From Halichondria panicea (lineage: Eukaryota; Porifera; Demospongiae; Suberitida; Halichondriidae): 64,000 bases of DNA. The stretch's first letter is position 1. Each line of letters starts with the position of its first letter. The notes under the pieces are model-generated. The model searched no databases. It saw nothing but the letters and a program-made list of their open reading frames with translations, and was not told where the DNA came from. Below, in pieces: positions 47,392-60,352 of the stretch. The translations under genes and the position numbers were made by a program. The stretch covers positions 6,268,058 to 6,332,057 of the forward strand of contig NC_087387.1 of NCBI RefSeq assembly GCF_963675165.1, written 5' to 3'.

Positions 47392-48955
47392 CTGTGTGTA
47401 CATGGAGAAAAAACAAATGGACTATTAGTTTTGTATCAATGTTTTTGCTCGTTAAAGGAATGCAAGGTTTATACCTTACTAGAATGTGTTGCGGATAAAA
47501 AACCTTTGCGATGAGCCAAATCAGCAGAAAAATTGACGTTCTTGAAAATTGAAGATAGTGACTATTGCAATTTCAATTTTCGTATAATGCTATATACGAA
47601 AATTCCCACCATACGGAAATAATCCACTATATTCGGTACTTAACCAAGATCGTATCACTGTTCATATTGTAAAGATATCAGCTAACAGATGAGGAGGGGT
47701 TTCACCAAGAGCTAAGCTGCAAACTCAGAACATTCATAACAAAGTTGGCCACCATTCCCAAACTCCCTCCCTCTGTGAAGGATCTGGAAGAAGAGATATT
47801 ATGACCAGCTGCTCCACAATACTCTGTAGGCTTACGCCACGCCAGATAAGAAGTACGAGTTGGGATATAACGCCCCCTCAAAATGACTAATGCACCTAAT
47901 TCACCTTTAACTAGCGAATCCATAATTGCTCATAAAAGTCATTGACTCTTTCTTTGTTGCTAACATTGTTAATTTTTTATCAATATTATTATTACAAAAC
48001 CTTCATCTGTGTGATTAATGATCTTTACCAAACAAACACATTTGGCAGGGCTGCTGACTTTGCTTGCGTCTAGTGAAGTCTGCCATGCATATAGCTTTGC
48101 ATGTCATTCATACACACTAGTTACAGTCACCTATTTTAACTTTCAAAAAATCACCAAAAAGACAAACCTTAAGTCTTACTGTCGTGTAAGAATTCTGCTG
48201 CTAGTAGCTTGCATTCCTTAACAATACTTGAACCATCTACCTAGTTAGACCATTCTAGCAATAGGACTTCACAACAATAAAAAAATACATTTACGAGTGA
48301 TGCTTACCAGCAAGGCATTGTATCAAAAGGGCCGGGAAGGGTCCAGATTTGCTTTAGGTATACAGCTATATATACTTGTTTTCCCACGGGCTGGCAATAT
48401 ATACACACAGTTTCTAGATGTCCAACTAAAAGGAGTTCAGCTGGCGTCCTGACCTTTAACTGGTGTCCCAGCTATATGAGCTCATAGCCAGTACGCGGTA
48501 TCAAATTGCGGTAACTGCATGGAGTCCCAGCCAGTACGCGGTAACTGCATGCATGGAGTCCCATGAGCTAAGTGCAGGCTGGAGTCCCAGATAGTGAACA
48601 AGTCTACTACAGTATATTACTGAGAACTTCGGAAACGAAAGATATAGGCATTGCCAGAAAGCAAATTAAATATTAACTTTCCGCAAACCTCAACTGACAA
48701 GAAAGAGGTATACACTATATTTTATATCTCTTTGCATATGCTCCCTCTTCTTTATCTGTGATGATTAAACTAAGTAAAAAAAGAGGGAAAAAAATAGCCG
48801 GCGTCCCGACCTTCTGCGCAAGCTAGAGTCCTAGCCAGTAACTGGAGTCCCAGTTAAGTAGTAGTCCCGACCAGTGCACCAATACAGCCGACAACTTAGA
48901 AACGAGATGTGCAACGCATGCCGGAGTCCCGACCACCTATACTTCCGCTCCAAAG
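47392..48955. other. Non-coding stretch with short repeats
   Basis: Contains a degenerate MITE end near 47580-47640 and the repeated phrase ggagtcccagccagtacgcg around 48480-48600 and 48830-48930. No gene supported. Confidence 0.35.
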
Positions 48956-49237
48956 TAACAGTAAGGGATTGGCTTTGTTCACTCGATGTCAGGAACGGAA
49001 GTTAAATTTAACCACAACCACACCCCTAGAATTCTTCAGCAGTTGCACTGGGACTGGGCACAACAATATTATGGAGGAGTAGTGGATGATGTTGAATGCC
49101 TCCTAGGGCTGCACAGCTCTACTGTACTATGAGTACCAGGACTTCAGTGAGCAAGGTGCAGGTGCAGGTGCATGGACGATGAACAGACTCACATTGTTAC
49201 CAAAGTAAGTAATGACAGTAAGTTAAGAACATGTATC

Positions 49238-49756
49238 GTTACCGTATTCACCCGAATTACCGGGACACAAAAAAATTATTACGGCTTGCAGTGTCCCTTG
49301 GAATAGAGCAAGAAAAATTACGTTAAAGTCGAAGTGTCCCTTGTATTAGGGTGTCCCGTAGTAATTAGAACGAATATTTCCCCATTTAAGGTACGTACAC
49401 AGCCTCGATTCCAGGCCGAGGCTAGCTCTGCAGCTAAAATGTCTTTCGCAGTTTAGAAGCTGTGCATGTACGCGGGTTCCATGTCTACAAAGTGGTGTCT
49501 TCAACCGTCAGTGACATATTACGGTGCCAGAGAGTAGAATCCAGAGAGTTTCTAAGAGTTTTGAGTGTCTATCAGTTTTGAGTGTCTATCGAGCTGACGT
49601 TAGGGGCATGCTCTTTTTCGTTCTAATTAGATCGGGACATCTAAAAATATTTACATTTCCTGTTGTTCTTTAATATAGAGTGAAAAAAATTACGTAAGTC
49701 CGAAGTGTCCCTTAGAATAGAGTGTCCCGGTAATTCAGGTGAATATATACGGTAAC
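49238..49756. mobile_element. 519-bp TIR element with gttaccgtat ends
   Basis: Left end gttaccgtattcacccgaat; right end reads attcaggtgaatatatacgg and taac, the inverse with a 4-bp indel. Internal gtgtccctt stretches repeat in both orientations. Confidence 0.7.
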
Positions 49757-51767
49757 GGTGTTTTGGAATTTTTCATTTGATGGCATCCCACTGATTTATT
49801 GTTTGAGCATTCAAAAGCAGTAGTTATGCCTCGAGGTGTAGCCGCACGAGGGTTACGGTAAAGCTGACAGTGTGTGTCTGTCTTGTGTGTCTGTTCCAGC
49901 TGTAACTGCTCAGTAGCTATTATTTTTTTTTTGAACTTACAGACACACCCCTTATTCCTGGATGTAATGCGCATGCGCGCTCAATATACTACGTGTAAGA
50001 GAATCCATTTTGAACCCCAGATCCTGGCAGAAATCAATTTTCTTTGTTGAGGTCCTGGTAAGACAAACCAACCTTTTCGATAACTCTTTTTAGACTGCTT
50101 GTTATAGATATACTACTTTCTGTGATTGAATTCTGTCTTCAATACTTATCACTGTCTATGCCTTTGACAAAGGTTTGCTCCCACTGTTTGGCTACAGGCC
50201 ATTTAAGACGATCAATTAACTGTGGACACCCCTTTCTTGTGAAACAATCAAAGCACATTGCAAAGTATTTACCTCTTCTATAACACTCTAATATACTGTT
50301 GAGCGAAAGCAAAAACATGGCGAGAGGCATTAGCAAGCGCACGCTTGCAACACTCGTTTGATTAGCAGTACTTTAAGGGACCAACTTCTATAGTCAAACA
50401 CGTCTCCAAGGTACACGCGTACCCAAAGTGGGCTGTCCAGCACACATTCATGTACATGTTATTACCTTCCATCAGTTATTAATATAAGTTATTACCTTCC
50501 ATTATTTGGTGTTTCCATTGAACCCAGCAACCATTCACTCGGATCTAAGAAACAAAGGCAACAAAGTTTGCAGCTCTAAAGCAAGTACTCTTGGGAAAGA
50601 AAGTGGAGACAATAAAATGTAGTAACATAATGTTCAAGAGATTATCACGGATAAAGGCACTAAGACAGGTATGTCGTCACTTTTCAAACATAATTATTAT
50701 AATTAATTTCCTTATACATTGTAGGCTAAGGAGAAATTACTGGAAGAAAACGCTCCTGCTGAGTCCATCTAGAATCTCAGCCACAAAGCAGTAAATTCTT
50801 TGTTTCACTACACGCTTTAATGAATGTACCTGCATGTAAATGCATGAGATATATAAATGATTGATTATGGCAAACAGGGAGAAAGAGGTACAACGAATAC
50901 TCTGAGAAGATTGTCTTGGTTACAAGATGCCTGCATAGTGCCGGTGAGTATCAACGATTAAGTTGCGTATTAACTGTTTAAACACAGTTTCTATATAATT
51001 ATAATTATGTTGACAGCATTGTTTTTTGCGTATACTGCCCCCAACAGCATGACTGTCTTTGCATGTTTGACACAAACCACAATCTTCTTTTACATTCAGA
51101 GCATTCGTTGCACCTCTTTTTCTCCTCTTTTCTCCCTGTTTGAATCAGAAATCAGAAAGTACGTATGTACATTCATAACGTGTAGTGAAAGAAATCTGCT
51201 TTGTGGATGAGACTAGATGAAGCGTTTTATTCCAGTAATTTTTCCTAGCCTACAAAATGTATCAAAGAATGCATGTATCAAGTATTATGTTTGAAATGTG
51301 ACGACATAATACCTGCATGTCTTAGTGCCTTATCATGTCTCCGAGAGTATCGTATATGTTACTACATTTTGTTGTCTCCACTTCTCTGTTAAGAATACTT
51401 TAGAGCTGCAATTTTTGTTGCCTTTGTTTTCTAGATCCGAGTGAATGGTTGCTGGGTTCAATGAAACAGCAAATGATGGGAAGTAACAACTCATATACAT
51501 GAATGTGTGCTGGACAGCCCACTTTGTGTGTACGCGTGTATCTTGGAGACGTGTTCGACTAGATGTTGAAGTAAAGTACTGTGCTGACCAAACTATACTG
51601 ACATGGCACCGCAATGCTGCTTTCGAATGCTCGAAACAATAATGGGATGCTATCGAACATTATTTAATTGCCCTGAATGGTTACCTACAAATTAATATTT
51701 GTAATAACGTTATTTTGGTAACAATCTGTTTTCGTCGTCCACCTTGCACCTGTTTCTATAGCTAAGT

Positions 51768-52681
51768 CAGGGGCGTACACAAGGTGGTGCTTAGGGTGCT
51801 CCAGCACCCCCATCCAGGCTCTGGTGCTCCAGCACCCTATCCAGACTCAGAGAAGCTCAAGTAGATAGTTCAACCATCACTGGCTGGCTAGAAGGAAGCT
51901 ACACTTACTGCAGCTATCTACAGCTTAATAGTGATAGTTACAATAACTTTATACCAGTTAGATCTAGCTAGCTAGCCTAAAAAACTTATCGTTACTGGGA
52001 TATCCATGGGAACTAATAAAGAGTGGGGAGGGGCTCAATAATAAGGCTAGGCAGCAGGAAGTGGTTTGCTGTATCAAACACTTGAGCTGGCCTCACAACA
52101 TGCAGCACAACAAGGTTCTTGGACCAGGTACATGAGGTACATGAATGTATAGTATAATTATATAATTAAGCCTACATGTATGTACAATAAAATTAATTAA
52201 TAATAATCAATGTTTGCAATGTAAACTACAAAGTCTCTTTTCCTCAACATCAAGGTACTGGTGGTCATACTTTGTACGCTGCCTGTCATCTCCTGGTAAG
52301 CTGATCAATCTTTTAGTGGCCTGAAAAGAAAAGAATCAAGACTGTCGTCAGATCAAGCAAAGGAACAAACGTTTATCATCACTTACACTTCTACATTTAC
52401 ACAGAGTAGACTAGACATGATTGCATTGACATTTGACATACCTTAAGAAGAGTTGGCTAGAGTTTGCCATCCCAGGCGAATTGAGCTTCTGGTCGTAAAC
52501 ATTCTTGACTTGCTGATGGCACTGTAAAATACTGTCAGTACTGTGGCTGTGCACCATCTAGAAAACAGTGGGCGTTGCCGACAAAAGGGGCGTCATCCCG
52601 GAAGTGGGGGTGGTCTAAATTTTGCGGCGCGCTTCACGCGCAATGAGCACCACCATTAACTGAATCCTAGGATCGCCCCTG
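51768..52681. mobile_element. 914-bp element with caggggcg ends
   Basis: Starts caggggcgtacacaagg and ends gatcgcccctg; short TIR of hAT type (CAGGGGCG). Near the left end it contains the tandem phrase tggtgctccagcaccc. No clear target duplication. Confidence 0.55.
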
Positions 52682-53353
52682 AGCTTGCTCACTGGAGTCC
52701 TGGTACCAATGTACTCATAGTAGTCTACTTAGTAAAGTACAGCTGAAAGCCTCCTAGAGCTGTACAGTACAGCTCTAGGAGGCTTTCAGCATCATCCTTT
52801 ATGAATGTTGTGCCCCTGAAGCTATTATGTGAAGAATTCGAGGGGTGTGGTTGTGGTTAAATAACTTCCGTTCCTGATATCGAGTGAACAAAGCCAATCC
52901 CGTAACAGTAACAACACAAACGTAAATGTGGCGACTGCAACAGAAGTTACATAACTTGTGGAATGGATCTAACAAGTGGGTGGGGCCATGTACGTACGTG
53001 CATGTCTTTTTGTTTGGGGAAGGATACAGACATGCCAGCCAGTCTATAACAGATGTCCGAGCAAACGGTATACGGGGGAGGATTGGAAGAATGAGACTAG
53101 CTAGCTATAGAGGTAAGCAATCTTAATTAATAGCATGCACTGTATGTTTGTTGGTCCTATTGTTGTTGTTATGTTTATGCGGTACTGTAATTTCAAAAGA
53201 CACGACAGAGGTACGTGGCTAGGCTACCGTACCCTTTAATGAAGGAGGCTGGAGTGGCCGTCTTGAAAGCATGCTGCCACACACACATTTATTGTGTTCT
53301 CACCCCCCCCCCCCCACACACACACACACACACAACATTTCTCCCCTTCACAG

Positions 53354-54179
53354 GTGTGGAAGATAGGAGATGATGTTGCCGGGTATGTGAGAACAGTGAA
53401 GTTGGTTCAGTTAGAGAGAGAGAGCAATCATGTGGGCCACCATGGTCAGTCAGTGGGACAGATACAACCACTCATCAACACTGCACAGAAGGGTCAACAA
53501 AGGTACTACCATATATGGGCTGTATAGATTTGTAGATTTGTATAAAACAGATTGCATATAGTGAAGCAATTGTTGATCTAAGCATATCATATCGTACAGC
53601 TACCAAAGAGCTACAAAATCCATATTTTAGTTTTGATAATTGAAGTATCCCAACTTAAGTTACGGACATCCAAAGTTCTCCTCTAAAACTCTCCTCTTGT
53701 GTGCATAATTATAGTTCCCTGATAATGATGAGTGTCCTCTTGTGCAGGGATCCCTAACTCAGTGCGTGGGTCAGTGTGGAGACATGTGCTCGATATTGAG
53801 AACCTACGACAAGACGGTATCTATGAGGCTATGAAGGAGTTGGGCAGACGCACATCACCTGACGTACGACAGATTGATCTGGACGTGTTGAGGACGTTCA
53901 GGAACCACATTATGTACAGGGAACGGTATGGGATCAAGCAGCAGGCCTTGTTCCATGTGCTGGTTGGCTACTCCATGTACAATCCTGTGAGTGTGGTGGA
54001 CTGGAGACTGATAATAAGGTGTTTTGATAGGCTGGCTTTGATTGCCTGTAACTCTTGTTGAGATTGTATGATTTCTAGAGTAAATAATGAGATTTGTACC
54101 TTACGACACACACATGTCTCACCACCCACACACACACACACACATCCACTCTACACACACACATGTATTACCACCCAGT

Positions 54180-54247
<68 letters not shown>

Positions 54248-54466
54248 CCTGGGCTATTGTCAGGGGATGAGCAGTATTGCAGCCGTGCTACTCATGTATC
54301 TCAATGAGGAGGATGCATTCTGGGCTCTCGTGGCTTTAATAGGGAACAAGAAGTACGCTATGCATGGTCTACTGATACCAGGGCTGCCCAAACTGTTGGC
54401 CTATTGTGACTATCATGCTGACATGAGGAAGAGGCTGTTGCCCAAACTAGACAGGCATCTGGTGAG

Positions 54467-54564
<98 letters not shown>

Positions 54565-54607
54565 TGTGTGTGTGTGTGTGGTGTGTGTGTGTGTGTGTGT
54601 GTGTGGT

Positions 54608-54649
<42 letters not shown>

Positions 54650-54665
54650 TGTGTGGTGTGTGTGT

Positions 54666-54729
<64 letters not shown>

Positions 54730-54781
54730 GTGTGTGTGTTGTGTGTGTGTGTGTGGGTGTGGGTGTGTGTGGTGTGTGGTG

Positions 54782-54821
<40 letters not shown>

Positions 54822-54857
54822 TGTGTGTGTGTGGTGTGTGTGTGTGTGTGTGTGTGG

Positions 54858-54912
<55 letters not shown>

Positions 54913-54964
54913 GTGTGTGGTGTGTGGTGCGTGGTGCGTGGTGTGTGTGTGTGTGTGTGTGTGG

Positions 54965-55022
<58 letters not shown>

Positions 55023-55075
55023 GGTGTGTGTGTGTGTGTGTGTGTGGTGTGTGTGTGTGTGTGTGTGTGGTGTGT

Positions 55076-55113
<38 letters not shown>

Positions 55114-55116
55114 TGT

Positions 55117-55155
<39 letters not shown>

Positions 55156-56136
55156 GGTGGGTGTGTGTGTGTGTGTGGGTGTGTGTGGTGTATCTCACAG
55201 TCACAATGTACAGCCCTCCTACCACATGTAGGGAGGGATAGTTATAATTATTATCTAGCGACAGTGATGCTGTGTACACGTGTATTATTACTGAGTGATG
55301 TCATTGGTTTATTTAACGTGTGCCCCTCCCCCAGAACAAGTATCATGTGAATGCCTCAGAGTACAGTGCTGCTTGGTTTGTGAAGCTCTATCTAGACGCT
55401 GTGAGTCTGTGTAGTGTGTGTCATGTGATCACTAAGCATCATCATCGCCTCTAGTCCTCACATTCTGTCATGTGTTTTTTCGTACTGAACTTGTTTTTCT
55501 ACGCTAATTATTGTACTTTGACCCCTCCTCCCTCGTCCACAGCTTCCGTTTCAGTTAGTCCTGCGTATATGGGATGCCCTATTCTTCCAGGGAGAGAGTG
55601 TCCTCGCTGTCATGTCCCTAGTCGTACTCAAGATGAACACTAGTGAGTGGGACCATCAGTCATGGCTTAAATACCAGCTAGAGTTAATCCTATATCAATG
55701 TACAGTACGTTCACACACATTCTACCCTCCCTACTACACACACATATTTCAGTCACTAACTCGTAGAAAACTGATATTACATACAATGTGCATACTGTAT
55801 AATCAGACCACCTCCCCACACACACACATACACACACACACACACATGACAGGGCAGTTTCTTCGCGAGAGAGAGGATGGTATTCGTATCTCTCTCCAGG
55901 AGCTATCTCGTCAGTCCTTCAACGAAGATGAGGTTATCGCTGAGCTACAGAGTGTGACTGCCGACCTCAGCAAGTCTCGACAAGCCATCCCACAAGTGGT
56001 GGAGCTGGTGGAACTGTCAGAGCTCAACAGACAAGCGTTGGAGAGAGCTGCTTTGAACTCTGCCTCTAGTGGAACTCATGATAGCTTAGTGGTGACTGGA
56101 GCTAGTCCTGATTCTAGTGCAGAGTCGTGGGTGTGA
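53354..56136 (+). pseudogene. TBC gene copy 4, exons 3-8
   Basis: Exons 53354..53502, 53748..53986, 54246..54461, 55335..55400, 55543..55704 and 55858..56136; phases agree from exon 4 to the end. Exons 4-8 are open and encode the whole TBC core with both fingers (IDLDVLR, GYCQGM), RIWDALFFQGES and the 92-residue tail to SSAESWV, making it the best-preserved copy. However, exon 3 has (GA)5, giving LERESNHVG rather than LERERAIKW, and the two N-terminal exons seen at 2348-3217 are not found upstream. An alternative start inside exon 4 cannot be excluded. A poly(A) hexamer aataaa is at 56318-56323. It converges on kinase-Kelch copy C. Confidence 0.8.
54462..55190. repeat. Expanded (GT)n in TBC intron 5, copy 4
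   Basis: About 720 bp of GT with many GGT, GGGT and TTGT interruptions. The interruption pattern differs from 21418-22084, so the two expansions look independent. Confidence 0.95.
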
Positions 56137-56349
56137 GCCCACCCCCTCAATCTTGTCTGTTTCTATGGTTACACTGATTGTTTGTATGTCACCACACCAA
56201 CTGTATACAAGTGTGCTTCACTGTTACTGTATGTTGTCTTGTGTATATAATGTATATCAGAAACAATATTCAATCAACTGACACATAATTGTACGATAAG
56301 GATGCTTATAATTATATAATAAACATGGAATTCCAATTAAAATTAATTA

Positions 56350-59300
56350 CTAGTGTGTAATGGATGGGATTGATGTGTACACAGAACTGATAGTGGTGGT
56401 GATATCTCTGCTACCACCAAGTACACACAGTTTGCCAGATAGTTCAATGCAATTACAAAGGTATATTTTCTCGGGAAGGTCACCACATTGTGTCCACTGG
56501 TCTTTAGTGGGATCGTACAGATGGATGCTTGAGGTATTGTTACCTTTAAATAGTTCTAGATAGATAGTGTGACCTCCAAATACTCCTGGATCATCCTTAC
56601 CCCCCACAGTCAGGAGGGTGTTGCCGATGGCGATGGGAGACGACCGATAGAATGGCACACTTGCGACAGATTCCCACACACCAGAACTGGCTCGTGATAT
56701 GAGGGAGGGTACATGAGCTCGAAACACTTGTTTAGTGCGTTGACCTACAAGATACAGTGTGTCTCCAATTAGGCAAGTGCTGTAGTCATCAGTGCGGGGA
56801 AGTGGTTCGGCTGTGATCCATTTGTTACTTGTGTTTAGAATGTTCACGTCAGCTATTCTAGCGTTGTTTGAGTCAACTCCACCGATAACGATCAGATGGT
56901 TCTGATATTCAACAACTGCTGAAAAAGTTAATGCTTTTGGCATGCGGGGAAGTGACCGGACCCATTGTCGAGAGCTCTCATCGAATGTTAGGATGGTATT
57001 CGAAATCGAAATCTTTTTAGCAGACTTGTCCAGACCTCCGACCACTAGCAGTCGACCTCTCAGTGTTGCTATGGTGAAGCGGTTCACTGGAGGAGGTGGC
57101 AGCTCATCCCAGCTATCCTGATCTGGTGTGTACACTAGCACAGTCCCAGTCCTGTTACTCATGCCTCTCATGTACACTTTCCCGTTGATAGTCACAGGTT
57201 GATCGTACACATTCATCGTCCTTGGTATGTTCTTGCATGTTGTCCAGTTGAAGGTGATGGCAGTAGGAACAGTTGGTTGTGGTGTGGTCGACTTGTGTGG
57301 TAGCAATGCGTTTCCAGTGCTCGAATCAACAATCTTGATTGGTTGTGTGGTTTTGTTTGTGGTTGCCTGTAAAAATAAATTCATTGAACATTATGTGAGT
57401 GGTGGTATTGCACAAACAATTAAGGTTGTATTATTTTACACATAAATTAATTAAGGGCATTTTAGTAGTTGTTGCCATCCCGACCCACTGACACCACCAC
57501 CCTTCTTGTGGGAATACATTTGCTCATCAAAACTATTATTCCTATTCTAGGCAATGGCAACCAAAAGTACAATACATATTGAGGCACAACTCCATGTATG
57601 CATAAGGGACTCCCCCCTCACACAGTCACCTCTCTCTGTCCTGAGCCCTGAGGTGTGTCCTCCCGAGGCTGTATCTGTAGAGACCTCACTGAAGTGGAGA
57701 GACGATCAATTTCTCTGCGTTGAACTTCCAACTGCTTTTGTTGGAGAGTGGTCAGTTCTTCCAGTCCACAAACTCGCTCTTGTTTCTCAGCTTGAAGACG
57801 ATCGATAGATGCTTGTAATTGAGTGTTTTGAGCATCTCTTTCAGCCATTTGGTGTTGAAACTGATCAATTTGAGCATGTTTTTCAAAGATTTGCTGTTGA
57901 AGCCAATTAATTTTCGCTTGGTTTTCAGCAGCAACTTGCTGTATCTCTTCTTTCTGTTGAATCAGTTCCAGCTTGGTCTGGGTGCAGTTCTGAGGGAGTG
58001 TTTTTCCAACTTCCTCCAATCCTCTCAACACCACCGCAGCAGATGGTCGATCTTCTTGGTCATACTCCAGGCAAGCGAGGGTCAACTGGACTAGGGGGTG
58101 GGTCTCACCAAGAGCTGCTTTCATTGGAATGATGTAATGTTCACGGCGTTCAATTTCAGAGCGAGCAACCAGCCTTCGAGAAGCAGGGTCTCGATATGTT
58201 GAAGGTTTGAGATCTTTAGGGAAGGTTTGCGTCAGTGTGAAGAGAGATACCACACCAAAGGAGAAGATGTCTATGGCAGTGTTGTATCGTGTGACCCCTT
58301 CCTCTTGAGCTGCCTCTGGTGGCATGTACACACCAGTGCCTGGCATTTGAGTCATCGAGGCAGCTAGCCGGCCAGGCTGAATGTTCACAATCCTAGAAAC
58401 ACCCAAGTCTGCTATCTTGGCATTGAGACCGTTATCAACTAGAATGTTCTTGGCAGACAGATCACGATGGGCAATGGGTGGAGTGCGGCTGTGCAGATAG
58501 ACCACCCCTCGGCCAGTCCCCGTCAGAAGGTGCACTTTGAGGTCAATAGGAATGTTGGGGCTGGTTTCCAGAAGGTTGTCGAGGCTGGTTTGTAGCTTCT
58601 CCATCAGTAGGACGGGGAGTTGGGCTCCAGGGAGATAGCACACCCCCAGGAACTGTACTATGTGAGGGTGACGGAGCTGGCTCATCAGCTTACACTCCTC
58701 CACGAAATCATTCACCCATTTCTCAACCTGTGGGGGAAATCAGGCAGTTAATTAGTCAATACTGGCCTTGCAGTAGCGATATCAGATGAAATTTTGTTAC
58801 TGATTTCAATTCAACCCAAAAGTTCCTTACCCTATTTCATGTAATGTTATCGCATTCCAATCTTGAGATATGGTAAAGCAGATCACTGAAAGTTTAATTG
58901 TGCACCACTATACAAACTGTGGCACTACAACTGTTTACACTGGCACATAATTAGTGATCACTTATCAAAACACATGAAAACATTCCAGTGGAACCGACAT
59001 ACACATTACAAAAACAATTTAGTCCACCCAATTTAATCAATGTCAATAAAAAGTGTATTGTATCTTTGCCATGCATGACAGTTCAACTTGTGTAGTCATT
59101 GTTCTGTAACAGTGCAAGTGAATAGTATGATAGAAGTTCGAGCTAGTTATCTAATCCACACCTTCCGTTAGAAAAAACAAATGTTTAACTCTCTGCCCTA
59201 GATAATTTAACCCTGCTGATTCTGAATCTGAGTGTACAACATCACTATCTCCCTCAACACACTTTAAAACACCATTAACTCGACTTTAATTGGTAGCTAG

Positions 59301-59502
59301 CACAAAATAACAGTGTAGCTACCTGCTGTGGAGAGCCCAGGTTGACAAGCTGTTGGTGCAGTTTCTTGGCAGCTACCGTTGCTCCAGGTATCTCTACCTC
59401 CTCCACACTGCCATAAGCACCTGCTCCTAGTGCGCGTCCAGTCAACTCAACAGTAGCGACTATGAATTGCTCCAACTCAGGAGCTGTGATTCTGTTAGCC
59501 AT
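56350..59502 (-). CDS. Protein kinase - coiled coil - Kelch fusion, copy C
   Basis: Three exons: complement(59323..59502), complement(57630..58727) and complement(56350..57366), all in phase, about 764 residues. Kinase motifs as in copy B: GAGAYGSV, VAAK, HRDLSAKN, DLG, MPPEA. The coiled coil is about 25 residues longer than in copy B (AAENQAKINWLQQQIFEKHA region), and the Kelch part is about 19 residues longer (e.g. FGGHTIYLELFKGNNTS). Intron 1 is 595 bp against 76-83 bp in B and A. No lesion is visible, so the gene is probably functional. Like copy B it lacks a signal peptide and is expected in the cytoplasm. The kinase and Kelch parts are separated by a 263-bp intron. Confidence 0.88.
58728..59322 (-). 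other. Long first intron of kinase copy C
   Basis: 595 bp bounded by GT and AG, no repeat or ORF recognised. Most of it is absent from copies A and B, so it was either inserted here or deleted there. Confidence 0.7.
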
Positions 59503-59757
59503 CTTGTAGGTGAGGGGGAGTACCTTGTTGCAGTTGGGAGTGTCTTGTAACTTACTACGCATGTGCAAGGACTGACACCTACACCCACACACCCTCACAA
59601 AGCTCACAGGTAGTACGTGCTGGTTGTGAGGGAGGGTGCTCTCAGAGCAGTGTAAGGTAGTGCCTGGCAGTGTGTGCACTGAACTCTGACTGAGGAGGTG
59701 GAGCCTCTGATCTGGCCAGAGTATGAGATGGTGAGACTCTAGACACAGTCTAGCATG

Positions 59758-60352
59758 CAGGGCGGTAAGAAGATTTTTTAGGTGGGGGGGGCAGAAAAAA
59801 GGAATGGAACCTCTCCTTGCGATGCAGGGGTGGATCCGGGAGGAGGAAATTCCCCCTCCCGTCCCGCCGGGGGCAAAATTTTTCATTTTGTATATTCTCA
59901 GGAGAAAGATACATAAATGAATGTGAGAGCTATAGCAAAATAGTTTATTTGACGTGTGTTAGTGGAAGCAAAGTCACGAGCAACTGCTTGAAAGTCAAGC
60001 GCATCAGTGTGTACATAATAGACGCTGGGGATTCATCGAGCTTCGTAAGAAGAAGGTCTTAGTTCGCCTACCTTCTTCATCATGGGCAGGCTGAGGTACT
60101 GAAGAAAAAAAGAATGAATATTGTTCCATAGTGAGTTCTAGCTATATAAATGTCAGCTGCATGTGGATCAACTTACTTTAGTTACTGTATTGCAACAAAC
60201 CACATGCATTTAACTAATGTGCATGGTTAGATTAAAAGGCACTAAATATAATATCAGGACTGTGATCTGCTGGACTCTGCAGAGGAGCCCCACCTCATTT
60301 CACTGTCTGAAAACCATGGGGATCCCCAGCCCCCCTGGTTCTTACGGCCCTG
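59758..60352. mobile_element. 595-bp TIR element upstream of kinase copy C
   Basis: Left end cagggcggtaagaa (one change from copy B), right end ttcttacggccctg, flanked by gcatg at 59753-59757 and 60353-60357. It is orthologous to the insertion at 25384-26034 and shorter through internal deletions. Confidence 0.87.

Larger units (their letters stand above)
48956..52905. mobile_element. Composite fold-back region, about 3.9 kb
   Basis: The arm 48956-49155 (cagtaagggattggctttgt onward) is the imperfect reverse complement of 52690-52905. Nested inside are the TIR element 49238-49756, an inverted pair 50338-50650 against 51335-51570, and a cagggg-ended element 51768-52681. No transposase could be read, so this is a stack of non-autonomous elements. 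Confidence 0.6.

Noticed and set aside
47702-47923. Minus-strand ORF of 73 codons (KGELGALVILRGRYIP)
   Set aside because: Short, single copy, and not recognised; insufficient support.
52926-53126. ORF with CGDC-like cysteines, considered as an ArfGAP fragment
   Set aside because: The cysteine-containing frame has stops and the open frame has no zinc motif.
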